DNA of 64,000 bases, taken from positions 1 through 64,000 of the forward strand of contig JAHBTJ010000017.1 of assembly GCA_019638595.1 (NCBI GenBank), read 5' to 3'. The notes under the pieces were generated by a model, which did not search any database, was not told the DNA's origin, and saw nothing but the letters and a program-made list of their open reading frames with translations. The translations under genes and the position numbers were made by a program. Positions 35,647-43,809 of this stretch are shown piece by piece. The DNA is from Chitinophagaceae bacterium (GTDB lineage: Bacteria > Bacteroidota > Bacteroidia > Chitinophagales > Chitinophagaceae). Positions within the stretch are counted from its first letter, which is position 1. Every line of letters starts with the position of its first letter.

Positions 35647-35922
35647 ATGTGTTTAGCAATTCCGGGAAAAATTCAAAGTATTGAAACAATACATGACGGC
35701 TTGGTGAAAATGGCAAAAGTTTCATTTGGCGGTATCATAAAAGAAGCATCGCTGGAAATGTTGCCCGCAGCGCAGGTAGGCGATTACGTATTGGTGCATG
35801 TAGGTGTTGCCATTAGTAAAGTAGATGAAGAAGAAGCAGCGAAAACCTTTGAGTACCTCAGGGAAATAGGGGAAATAGACGAATTACTTGACCATACACA
35901 GGTTGACAGGCAGGTTGAATAA
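35647..35922 (+). CDS. hypC: hydrogenase assembly chaperone HypC
   Basis: 91 residues beginning MCLAIPGKIQ; Cys2 is the essential residue that holds the Fe(CN)2CO precursor. The central GDYVLVHVGVAISKVDEEEA is diagnostic. It is 12 bases after hypF and precedes hypD, its complex partner. Confidence 0.96.
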   Translation: MCLAIPGKIQSIETIHDGLVKMAKVSFGGIIKEASLEMLPAAQVGDYVLVHVGVAISKVDEEEAAKTFEYLREIGEIDELLDHTQVDRQVE

Positions 35923-35959
35923 AAATAAACAGCTATTGTAAATCAATAAAAATACAACA

Positions 35960-37057
35960 ATGAAATACATGTCGGAATACAGGGATGCGACACGGGTAAA
36001 AAGCTACCTGGCGGAACTTCAGCAAGTTGTTACAAAGCCATGGACCATTATGGAAGTTTGCGGCGGACAAACACATAGCCTGGTTAAGAATGGCATATTG
36101 TCCATGCTGCCGGATAAAATAAATATGGTGCATGGTCCCGGATGCCCTGTTTGTGTTACGCCCCTGCACCTTATAGATAAGGCTGTTTTTCTTGCGGAAA
36201 AGCCGGATGTAATTATGTGCAGCTATGGCGATATGCTTCGCGTGCCGGGCAGCAAAAAGAGCTTGCTCGAAGCCAAAGCGGCAGGAGCTGATGTACGTAT
36301 CCTGTATTCACCGCTGGAAGCAGTAAAGCTGGCAAAAGAAAATCCTGGTAAAGAAGTTATATTTTTTGCGGTAGGATTTGAAACCACCGCACCGGCAAAT
36401 GCTTTAAGTGTTTTACATGCAGAGCGGGCAGGTTTAAAAAATTATTCAATTCTCACCTCGCATGTATTGGTGCCGCCTGCAATTGAAGCATTAATCCGGG
36501 ATGAAACCAATACGGTGCAGGGATTTCTTGCCGCAGGGCATGTATGCACAATTATGGGCATGAGTGAATATTTTCCTCTTGCAGAAAAATATAAAATACC
36601 TATTGTAGTAACGGGCTTTGAGCCGGTTGATTTACTGCAGGGCATACTGATGTTGGTAAAACAACTGGAAGCAGGAACATACAACGTAGAAAATCAGTAC
36701 ACAAGAGTTGTTAGACCGGAAGGTAATCCGCAGGCAAGGGCAGTAATTGAAAAAGTATTTGAGGTAAGTAACCGGGAGTGGAGAGGAATAGGAAGTATTC
36801 CTGTTAGCGGTTACGAAGTAAATAAACAATACACGGCTTTTGATGCCAATAAAAAAATGAATATTTCTATTGCAAAAGCTGAGGAGAGTAAAGAGTGTAT
36901 TGCCGGTGAAATATTAAAAGGATTAAAAAAACCATCCCAATGTCCGCAATTCGGTAAAAAATGTACGCCGATTAATCCATTAGGCGCGCCAATGGTAAGC
37001 AGTGAAGGAGCATGCGCAGTATATTATCATTTTAATTGCACAGAAGAACCGGTATAA
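35960..37057 (+). CDS. hypD: hydrogenase Fe-ligand assembly protein HypD
   Basis: 365 residues, start [10 protein letters not shown]. Family signatures: [10 protein letters not shown] at about 31-40 (Cys34), [11 protein letters not shown] at about 56-66, [12 protein letters not shown], and a C-terminal 4Fe-4S site with cysteines in [18 protein letters not shown] and GACAVYY. With HypC it assembles the Fe(CN)2CO unit. Its 3' end overlaps by 21 bases a frame that opens into the TonB receptor, but the true receptor start is later. Confidence 0.96.
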   Translation: MKYMSEYRDATRVKSYLAELQQVVTKPWTIMEVCGGQTHSLVKNGILSMLPDKINMVHGPGCPVCVTPLHLIDKAVFLAEKPDVIMCSYGDMLRVPGSKKSLLEAKAAGADVRILYSPLEAVKLAKENPGKEVIFFAVGFETTAPANALSVLHAERAGLKNYSILTSHVLVPPAIEALIRDETNTVQGFLAAGHVCTIMGMSEYFPLAEKYKIPIVVTGFEPVDLLQGILMLVKQLEAGTYNVENQYTRVVRPEGNPQARAVIEKVFEVSNREWRGIGSIPVSGYEVNKQYTAFDANKKMNISIAKAEESKECIAGEILKGLKKPSQCPQFGKKCTPINPLGAPMVSSEGACAVYYHFNCTEEPV

Positions 37058-37086
37058 AACAACAGGTTATTTTTTATAGGATCTTT

Positions 37087-39327
37087 ATGAAAACTACCGC
37101 TTTCATTTTTTGCTTTTTCATTTTATTACAACTGAATGCACAGCAACAACCAAAACTGATTTATTTACTTAATAAAGAAACAAAGTTGCCGGTTGCCGGT
37201 GCTTCTATCAGAAGTACCACAGGTAATTATACCCGTTTGTCCGGTGAATCGGGGATGGTGCTACTGAATAATTTCAATGGCGGTGAACTGGGAATAACCT
37301 GCATTGGCTATGCCAAAAAAGAAATAATGATGAACAACATAGCGGAAGACGGGAAAATTTTTCTTGATCCGGTTATAACTTCATTGCAGGAGGTAAAAAT
37401 ATCCGGAGGTGCACGCAGCGGCATATTTCATACCATCAGTGATCTTGATATTGATGTACGCCCTGTTGTAAATTCACAGGAAGTATTACGCATGGTACCG
37501 GGCTTGTTTATTGGTCAGCATGCCGGGGGAGGAAAAGCAGAACAGATTTTTTTAAGAGGTTTTGATATTGATCACGGAACGGACATTGCTATTTCAGTAG
37601 ATGGCATACCGGTAAATATGGTAAGTCACGCTCACGGTCAGGGCTATGCGGATCTTCATTTCCTTATTCCCGAAATGATAGAGAAAGTAGATTTCAATAA
37701 AGGGCCATACTTTTCCGATAAGGGAAACTTTGCCACTGCCGGTTACGTTGGCTTCAGAACAAAAGATCACCTGCAAAGTAACTTTGTTAAACTTGAAGCA
37801 GGACAGTTTAACACTTTCAGAGCCGTTACAGGTATTAATCTTTTAAACAAAACCTCCGGGCTGAATAAAAACCAAAGCCTGATTTTTGCAGGTGAAGCTT
37901 CTTATACAAAAGGGTATTTTGAAAGTCCGCAGAATTTTAAACGCTTTAACGGAATACTTAAATACCATACGCAAATTGGTAAACGTTCCTCCCTCACTTC
38001 TTATATTTCTGGATTTACCAGTGGCTGGAATGCCAGCGGGCAGATACCCGGTCGCGCTATTGCCTCCGGGTTAATTGGCTGGTATGGTGCGATAGATAAT
38101 ACAGAGGGCGGTAAAACCAGCAGGTATAATGTTAACAATACATTTACTACAAATTTTAATAACGGTATCAGGTGGAAGAACCAGTTGTATTATACAAAGT
38201 ACAGGTTTGAACTGTATTCCAACTTTACTTTCTTTTTAGAAAGCCCTGAAAAAGGAGACCAGATAAAGCAAAAAGAAAACCGTGATATACTTGGCTTTAC
38301 TTCGAATATTGAGAAAGACCACCAGTTAGGCTCATTCTCATCTTTATCCAGGGCGGGTATACAAACACGTTATGATAACGTAAAAGGAATTGAATTAAGC
38401 AATACCGAAAACAGGAAAACATTATTGAAATCTATAATGAAGGGAGATGTAAATGAATTTAACGGGGGCATCTTCGTGGAAGAAAGAGTTTCCCTGACAA
38501 ATAAACTGGACGTTACGGCAGGCATCCGGGGCGATTATTTTTCCAACCGCTACGCAGATCATCTCATGACTAAAACACTTTCAGGCAACTCGTTTATAGT
38601 AAGCCCCAAACTTAATATTGATTACAGTATCAACGATGCGATAAAACTATACTGGTATAACGGTCAGGGTATACACAGCAACGATACCCGTGTTGCGATA
38701 CAAAAAAACGGGCAGAACGGGGTTACCCCGGCATGGGGCACGGATATAGGCGGTGTGTTTAAATTAGGCAAAAAGGCTATGCTGCAGAGCGCCTTATGGT
38801 ATTTATGGCTGAAACAGGAGTTTGTGTATGTAGGCGATGCCGGAATTATTGAACCCAGTGGAAAAACGGGGAGAATAGGTATGGATGCATCACTCAGGTA
38901 CGAGATAGTCCGGTGGTTATATACCGATATTGATCTCAACTATACTTATGCACGCGCTATGGATGAGCCTAAAGGAGAGAACTATATTCCGCTTGCGCCG
39001 GTATTTACAAGCAGCGGTGGTTTTACCTACCGTAAATCAACAGGATGGAATGGCAGTATACGTTACCGCTATATGGACAGCCGGCCTGCCAATGAAGACA
39101 ACAGCGTAATAGCCAAAGGTTATTTTATCTGCGATGCCGCGATAAATTATACCCAAAAAAAATGGGAATCAGGTATTGCCATTCAGAATATTTTCAATAC
39201 CAAATGGAAAGAAACACAATTTGATACGGAAAGCCGCCTGTATAATGAACCTGCCCCTGTAAGCGAAATTCATTTTACGCCGGGCACACCTTTCTTTTTG
39301 CGGGCAGGTATTACACTGTTTTTTTAA
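37087..39327 (+). CDS. TonB-dependent outer-membrane receptor inside the hyp operon (candidate nickel uptake)
   Basis: 746 residues from the ATG at 37087, giving a clean signal peptide (cleavage near LNAQ). The N-terminal domain is carboxypeptidase-regulatory-like (LPVAGASIRSTTGN), followed by the plug (IFLRGFDIDHGTDIAISVDG) and a barrel ending in FF. The plug carries SHAHGQGYADLHF, three histidines close together that could contact a metal or metallophore. The gene sits between hypD and hypE with a nickel permease downstream, so a nickel-related substrate is likely but not shown. No SusD partner is present, which fits a metal rather than a glycan. Confidence 0.85.
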   Translation: MKTTAFIFCFFILLQLNAQQQPKLIYLLNKETKLPVAGASIRSTTGNYTRLSGESGMVLLNNFNGGELGITCIGYAKKEIMMNNIAEDGKIFLDPVITSLQEVKISGGARSGIFHTISDLDIDVRPVVNSQEVLRMVPGLFIGQHAGGGKAEQIFLRGFDIDHGTDIAISVDGIPVNMVSHAHGQGYADLHFLIPEMIEKVDFNKGPYFSDKGNFATAGYVGFRTKDHLQSNFVKLEAGQFNTFRAVTGINLLNKTSGLNKNQSLIFAGEASYTKGYFESPQNFKRFNGILKYHTQIGKRSSLTSYISGFTSGWNASGQIPGRAIASGLIGWYGAIDNTEGGKTSRYNVNNTFTTNFNNGIRWKNQLYYTKYRFELYSNFTFFLESPEKGDQIKQKENRDILGFTSNIEKDHQLGSFSSLSRAGIQTRYDNVKGIELSNTENRKTLLKSIMKGDVNEFNGGIFVEERVSLTNKLDVTAGIRGDYFSNRYADHLMTKTLSGNSFIVSPKLNIDYSINDAIKLYWYNGQGIHSNDTRVAIQKNGQNGVTPAWGTDIGGVFKLGKKAMLQSALWYLWLKQEFVYVGDAGIIEPSGKTGRIGMDASLRYEIVRWLYTDIDLNYTYARAMDEPKGENYIPLAPVFTSSGGFTYRKSTGWNGSIRYRYMDSRPANEDNSVIAKGYFICDAAINYTQKKWESGIAIQNIFNTKWKETQFDTESRLYNEPAPVSEIHFTPGTPFFLRAGITLFF

Positions 39328-39349
39328 AGAAAGCATTTAATCTGATGAC

Positions 39350-40411
39350 ATGAGTATAACAAAAAAAATAAAGATGCAGCTATCCTGCCCGATGCCCAAA
39401 TTTGATTTTGACAGTATTAATCTTGGACACGGCAGCGGGGGAATACTGACACAGCGCTTATTGAACAGCGGGGTTTTTGAAATGCTGAAAAATGATAAGC
39501 TGGATGAAAAGCATGACGGTGCTTTTTTTTCCCTGGATGGAGAGCTGGCATTCAGCACAGACAGCTATGTTGTTCATCCCATTTTTTTCCCGGGTGGCGA
39601 TATTGGAGAGCTGGCAGTGAACGGAACCGTAAATGACCTGGCGATGTGCGGGGCCATGGCAAGGTATCTTTCTCTTTCTTTCATAATAGAAGAAGGGCTG
39701 CCGGTTGAACAGTTTTGGCAGATATTGCAGAGCATCAAATATGCCTGTGATAATGCCGGGGTACAAGTAGTAACCGGAGATACCAAGGTGGTTGAAAAGG
39801 GTAAGGGCGATAAAATATTCATCAATACATCAGGTATAGGAACGGTACATGCTGCTGCTGATATCAGGCTGGGAAATATTAAGGATAGAGATGCTGTAAT
39901 TGTAAGTGGCAAAATAGCAGCACATGGCATTGCCATTATGAGCAAACGGCAGGGATTGGAATTTGAAACGGATATTACAAGCGATACTATCAACCTCAAC
40001 TTCACCGTAAAAAAATTGCTTGATATATATGGCGATAAAATACATTTTTTAAGAGATGCCACACGTGGCGGTTTGGCCGGCGTGCTTAATGAAATAGCTG
40101 TTGATGCAAAAAAAGGAATAGATATACGGGAAAAAGATATTGCTATAGAAGAGCAGGTTGCAGGCGCATGTGAAATGCTGGGGCTGGATCCACTATATGT
40201 TGCCAATGAAGGTGTATTTGTTGCTGTAGTTGATGCCGCTGTTGCAGCTGAAGTGTTGAACAATTTACGACAGGATGCAAATGGGTTGAACAGCGCTGTT
40301 ATTGGCAGCATTACAGGTGAGCACCCTGCAAAAGTAATTTTGCAAAGCGCCATCGGAGGCAGAAGGGTGGTAAATATGTTGCCGGGTGAGCAATTACCAA
40401 GAATATGTTAG
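39350..40411 (+). CDS. hypE: hydrogenase maturation protein HypE
   Basis: 353 residues. It belongs to the AIR-synthase-like ATP-binding family: LGHGSGGILTQRLL near residue 25, DGAFFSLDGELAFSTDSYVV, GTVNDLAMCG, VTGDTKVV and ATRGGLAGVLNEIA. It ends PRIC, the invariant C-terminal cysteine that is carbamoylated by HypF and dehydrated to a thiocyanate. The start at 39350 adds about 15 residues compared with many homologues; the ATG at 39374 is an alternative. Confidence 0.95.
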   Translation: MSITKKIKMQLSCPMPKFDFDSINLGHGSGGILTQRLLNSGVFEMLKNDKLDEKHDGAFFSLDGELAFSTDSYVVHPIFFPGGDIGELAVNGTVNDLAMCGAMARYLSLSFIIEEGLPVEQFWQILQSIKYACDNAGVQVVTGDTKVVEKGKGDKIFINTSGIGTVHAAADIRLGNIKDRDAVIVSGKIAAHGIAIMSKRQGLEFETDITSDTINLNFTVKKLLDIYGDKIHFLRDATRGGLAGVLNEIAVDAKKGIDIREKDIAIEEQVAGACEMLGLDPLYVANEGVFVAVVDAAVAAEVLNNLRQDANGLNSAVIGSITGEHPAKVILQSAIGGRRVVNMLPGEQLPRIC

Positions 40412-40419
40412 TTTGACAA

Positions 40420-41502
40420 ATGAATGCTATAATACCCCATACAAACAATTTTAAGCCCACAGCCTTTATTGAAAATATTGCCGGTGGACTACTGGCGCCG
40501 AGAGGTGCGTGTTTACACAACAATATACTGGCTGTAAGTGATACCGGTAAAAACAGGGTATTGTTATGGAAGCATTGGCAAAGCAATATAACTACCGAAC
40601 CGGATATTATATTAGGACAGCAAACCAATTGCGATAACAGCAGGGCGAGAGCGGATGATACCACCCTTCAGTATCCTTCAGGAATATGGGCAAATGAAGA
40701 GAAGTTAATAGTGGCCGATGCATGGAACCACCGTGTATTGATATGGAATGAATTACCCCGGTATAATCATCAGCCTGCAGATATAGTTGTTGGTCAACCT
40801 GGTTTTGAAGGGAATGAGCCTAATGTTGAAGGAATCGGCAAAAAGCCAGGTGCGCAAAGTTTATATTGGCCCTACGGCTTATTCAGCGATGGGAAAAGTT
40901 TATGGATTGCAGATACGGGGAACCGCCGGGTATTATTCTATGAAAATATTCCAACCCAAAATTTTGTTGCGGCATCAGCAGTAATAGGCCAGGAAGATTT
41001 TGAAAGCAGGGATTATGACCCCGATAACGCTGTATGGCCTTATTCTGTAAAAATAAATAAAGACGGCAGGCTGCTTATTACAGACACACAATACTATCGT
41101 GTATTGTATTGGAAAAACTGGAAAGATGCGTTAAACAAAAAAGCAGCAATTATTTTGGGGCAGCCCGATCTAAAAAATAATGGTCAAAACCAGTTCCGGC
41201 TTACACCTGCAGCACATACACTCAACTGGTGTTATGATGCATGCTTTATAAAAAACGGTATAGCTATAGCGGATACCGGCAACAGCAGGATATTGTTGTG
41301 GAATGATATACCTGCAGCAAACGGAACATCTGCAGATGCCCTGATAGGACAAAAACATTTTGAAATAATCGGGGAGAGCTCATTGAACATGAAAACAACT
41401 GTAGCCAATGAGATGTACTGGCCTTTTGCCGTTAATGCAACCGGTGATACGCTGGTAGTGGCCGATACAGGAAATCACAGAATATTATTTTCTACAATTT
41501 AA
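40420..41502 (+). CDS. cytoplasmic six-bladed NHL-repeat propeller in the hydrogenase operon
   Basis: 360 residues with six NHL-type repeats whose core lines read SDTGKNRVLLW, ADAWNHRVLIW, ADTGNRRVLFY, TDTQYYRVLYW, ADTGNSRILLW and ADTGNHRILF, each paired with an upstream GQxxF/WPxG segment. That is enough for one closed beta-propeller. There is no signal peptide, unusual for NHL proteins, most of which are exported. It starts 8 bases after hypE. NHL-repeat genes have been seen beside high-affinity hydrogenases, but their biochemical role is not known; a protein-binding platform for the enzyme is a fair guess. Confidence 0.85.
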   Translation: MNAIIPHTNNFKPTAFIENIAGGLLAPRGACLHNNILAVSDTGKNRVLLWKHWQSNITTEPDIILGQQTNCDNSRARADDTTLQYPSGIWANEEKLIVADAWNHRVLIWNELPRYNHQPADIVVGQPGFEGNEPNVEGIGKKPGAQSLYWPYGLFSDGKSLWIADTGNRRVLFYENIPTQNFVAASAVIGQEDFESRDYDPDNAVWPYSVKINKDGRLLITDTQYYRVLYWKNWKDALNKKAAIILGQPDLKNNGQNQFRLTPAAHTLNWCYDACFIKNGIAIADTGNSRILLWNDIPAANGTSADALIGQKHFEIIGESSLNMKTTVANEMYWPFAVNATGDTLVVADTGNHRILFSTI

Positions 41503-41511
41503 AGTTTGTTA

Positions 41512-42186
41512 ATGGAAAGCTTATCAGTATTGGTGGTGTTATACGCAGGGCTCACTCACGCTTTAGAAGCGGATCATGTTCTGGCTGTATCAAATATTGT
41601 ATCGCAAAGGCGTTCTGTTGTAACTGCTGCAAAAGATGGTATATTCTGGGGCTTGGGGCATATCTCAACCATAGCGGTTATCGGCTTGCTGATGCTTGTA
41701 TTTAAAGCGGGTATCCCTGAGCAAGCCTTTTCTTATTTTGAGGCGGTTGTTGGTTTGATGCTGATTATTGTTGCTGTATATCGCCTGTACAAATTTTTCA
41801 GGAATAAAGAGGGCATTGTGCATCGCCACACGCATGTGCATGGGGGAGTTAATGAACAAACGCATATACATGCACCTATAGATGCGGTTGAAAAAAACCT
41901 TCATAAAACATCTTACGGTATAGGGCTTGTACACGGACTGGCAGGCAGCGGCGCTTTGGTAGCGCTGGCTATATCACAATTTTCATCACCGGGTACGGGT
42001 ATGCTGTACCTTTTATTATATGGTTTGGGTGCTGTTGCAGGCATGTTACTGGTATCAGGTTTATTGAGTGTTCCCTTTTCAAAAAAAATAATTAACCGGC
42101 CCGGATTACGTACCGCCTTAATCTTAATTTCTTCAGGATTGTGCCTGGTATACGGCGGCTATGTTATTTATCATAATATCGCATAA
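41512..42186 (+). CDS. nickel/cobalt permease-like protein (HX4DH family)
   Basis: 224 residues from the ATG at 41512; a TTG six bases earlier is less likely. About six membrane helices. The first helix has HALEADHVLAVSN, the HX4DH motif of NiCoT/UreH-type transporters, and a second GLVHGLAGSGALVALA repeats the pattern. The loop between helices 3 and 4 is histidine-rich (HRHTHVHGG and HIHAP), a likely nickel-gathering segment. Located 9 bases after the NHL gene, it would import Ni2+ through the inner membrane for HypA/HypB. Confidence 0.85.
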   Translation: MESLSVLVVLYAGLTHALEADHVLAVSNIVSQRRSVVTAAKDGIFWGLGHISTIAVIGLLMLVFKAGIPEQAFSYFEAVVGLMLIIVAVYRLYKFFRNKEGIVHRHTHVHGGVNEQTHIHAPIDAVEKNLHKTSYGIGLVHGLAGSGALVALAISQFSSPGTGMLYLLLYGLGAVAGMLLVSGLLSVPFSKKIINRPGLRTALILISSGLCLVYGGYVIYHNIA

Positions 42187-42192
42187 ACATTT

Positions 42193-42414
42193 ATGACCGC
42201 AATCAATATACAGCAACAGGCAAAAGATATATTGCTGGAAGCATTGGCATTTTATAAAATACCTTTGATAAGCGATGCAGGCTATATTATAGCAGCGCCG
42301 CACAACTATACTATAGAAATCGAACAGAACGGACTATACAAACTGAAGAGTGATGGTTATGTAATTGCTCCTTTTGATGATGTAAACAAATTGTGCCGGT
42401 TTATTCTAACATAA
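42193..42414 (+). CDS. 73-residue protein of unknown function at the end of the hydrogenase operon
   Basis: A small soluble protein, MTAINIQQQAKDILLEALAFY to NKLCRFILT, predicted to be one helix, a short beta-meander (YIIAAPHNYTIEIEQNG, YKLKSDGYVIAPFDD) and a final helix. I do not recognise it. It starts 6 bases after the permease and ends 4 bases before the DUF151 gene, so it is clearly part of the operon. Confidence 0.65.
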   Translation: MTAINIQQQAKDILLEALAFYKIPLISDAGYIIAAPHNYTIEIEQNGLYKLKSDGYVIAPFDDVNKLCRFILT

Positions 42415-42418
42415 ACAA

Positions 42419-42973
42419 ATGAAAAAAACAGAGGTGCAGATAATAGCGTTAAGCAACAGTGAAAGCTCGCCCGGCAACTTTTCTCTTGTGTTGGAGGAGG
42501 TTCATGGCAAGAGAAGAGTAGTGCTTATTATTGGTCCCTTCGAAGCACAATCCATTGCCATACATCTTGAGCGTATGCAGTTATTACGTCCCATAACGCA
42601 TGATCTGTTTAAAAATACTATTGTAGCTCTTGGCGGCCAGTTAAAAGAAGTATTCATTCATACAGTAGAAGAAGGTATTTTTCACGCTTCAATGATAATA
42701 CTTCAGAATGGAGAAGAAAGAATAATTGATGCAAGAGTAAGTGATGCCTTGTCACTGGCAATCAGGTTTAACAGTCCTGTTTTTATTACAGAAGGGCTGT
42801 TGAATCAATTGAATATTCAGCCTCCGGCAGATAAGTTTCAGATGCTGAGAGGTTCACTGGCCGAATACTCTCTTGACGAACTGGAAGCATTATTACAGGA
42901 TGTTCTTTCCAAAGAAGATTATGAGAGCGCCCGAAGAATAAGGGATATGATAGCAAGGAGAAAAGAAAAATAA
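42419..42973 (+). CDS. bifunctional nuclease-like protein (DUF151) with C-terminal UVR motif
   Basis: 184 residues. Residues 1-135 are a DUF151/BFN domain: RRVVLIIGPFEAQSIAIHLE, ITHDLFKNTIVALGG and IDARVSDALSLAIRFNSPVFI. The last 40 residues, LEALLQDVLSKEDYESARRIRDMIARR, form a UvrB/UvrC-type helical hairpin. This pairing is widespread in Bacteroidota as a housekeeping gene. Here it sits at the end of the hydrogenase operon with a 4-base gap. Whether it is part of the system or simply the first chromosomal gene past the island is unclear. Confidence 0.85.
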   Translation: MKKTEVQIIALSNSESSPGNFSLVLEEVHGKRRVVLIIGPFEAQSIAIHLERMQLLRPITHDLFKNTIVALGGQLKEVFIHTVEEGIFHASMIILQNGEERIIDARVSDALSLAIRFNSPVFITEGLLNQLNIQPPADKFQMLRGSLAEYSLDELEALLQDVLSKEDYESARRIRDMIARRKEK

Positions 42974-43009
42974 ACTGTTACTCTCATGTAAGTTTGTCGC
43001 CAGTAGGCG

Positions 43010-43294
43010 ACAGAAAAGTGGTGCGCGGCTTGTATGCCGTAAGCGAACAATACGTATTTCATTTCTCATAACACGATAAGATATTCTGTACCGGTGCAGC
43101 TCAAATGCACGCCAGCCACCATCATTATCTTTTTTATACTTGTAGAGTATGTTTTTCGGGATTAGAAGGTAAGCCAAGCACCGCATCTATTATACGCGGG
43201 CGTACTTTAATTGCATTTGGTAAGAATCCTGCAGAATATATTCATAAGCTTTTCGTAATTCCCGTTTAGCGTCATTTTCCCATACTATCACCAT
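43010..43294 (-). pseudogene. frameshifted ParE/RelE-like toxin
   Basis: The sequence starts at an ATG at 43294 that overlaps the antitoxin stop and reads MVIVWENDAKRELRKAYEYILQ, a normal ParE/RelE opening. Continuing needs a +1 correction near 43220 (to read RIIDAVLGLPSNPEKH) and another near 43150 (to read KYKKDNDGGWRAFELHRYRI and then RVMRNEIRIVRLRHTSR). Two shifts in under 300 bases mean that the toxin is dead. Its end runs into a GTCGCC-AGTA-GGCGAC palindrome at about 42999-43014 that replaced the normal C-terminus. Confidence 0.7.
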
Positions 43295-43503
43295 TTTTCC
43301 ATTTCTTTTAAGAGATCATCCATTGTAGTGAAATTTCCTTTCTCAATTTCAGCATTCCCTCTTTCAAGATCTTCGTTATACTCCTCCAATGTTTGAGGTA
43401 CTTCCCTGGTATGAAATCCGATACCCATTAGCTTAAGCGTACGGATTAACCATTCCTTTTTGGAAGAGTCTTTGATGTTATCAAAATCTATGATCAGTTC
43501 CAT
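43288..43503 (-). CDS. antitoxin-like protein of a decayed ParE/RelE module
   Basis: 71 residues, MELIIDFDNIKDSSKKEWLI, acidic with a helical C-terminal half (EEYNEDLERGNAEIEKGN and DDLLKEMEKW) that resembles the toxin-wrapping tail of Bacteroidota RelB/ParD-like antitoxins. Its stop overlaps the start of the broken toxin, the standard arrangement. The gene is intact although its partner is not. Confidence 0.65.
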   Translation of the reverse strand: MELIIDFDNIKDSSKKEWLIRTLKLMGIGFHTREVPQTLEEYNEDLERGNAEIEKGNFTTMDDLLKEMEKW

Positions 43504-43809
43504 AGTAATAACTTTAACGGAGTAGCTTGCTTATCTATCTTTAAACTGCAAACAGTTTCCACATTAAGTAACATATAAAGTTACAAAAATAATGGTGCGC
43601 ATACCAGCTAAAATGAAATGATTAAGTATTCGGAAATACAAACTAATCCCTTGTTTGCAACTACCCATAGTTACTGTAAACCAATATATTCGGACGAGCA
43701 TCCTTTATATATTGATCTTTTACGACTCAAAAAATCGTGAATATCTAACCAGAAAAACAAATGGCCTTGTTCTTGTAACTTAGCAGAGAAGAACCCGGGG
43801 AGAACTAAA
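43504..43809. other. intergenic region with no detected feature
   Basis: About 306 AT-rich bases between the antitoxin start and the end of the Fic gene. No open frame, tRNA or strong hairpin was seen. The right part (about 43780-43800) could contain the Fic terminator but I see no clear stem. Confidence 0.5.

Noticed and set aside
39574-40353. Long minus-strand open frame (about 259 codons) opposite hypE
   Set aside because: It is antisense to an unmistakable hypE, is Ser/Pro-rich as expected of a shadow frame, and has no recognisable domain.
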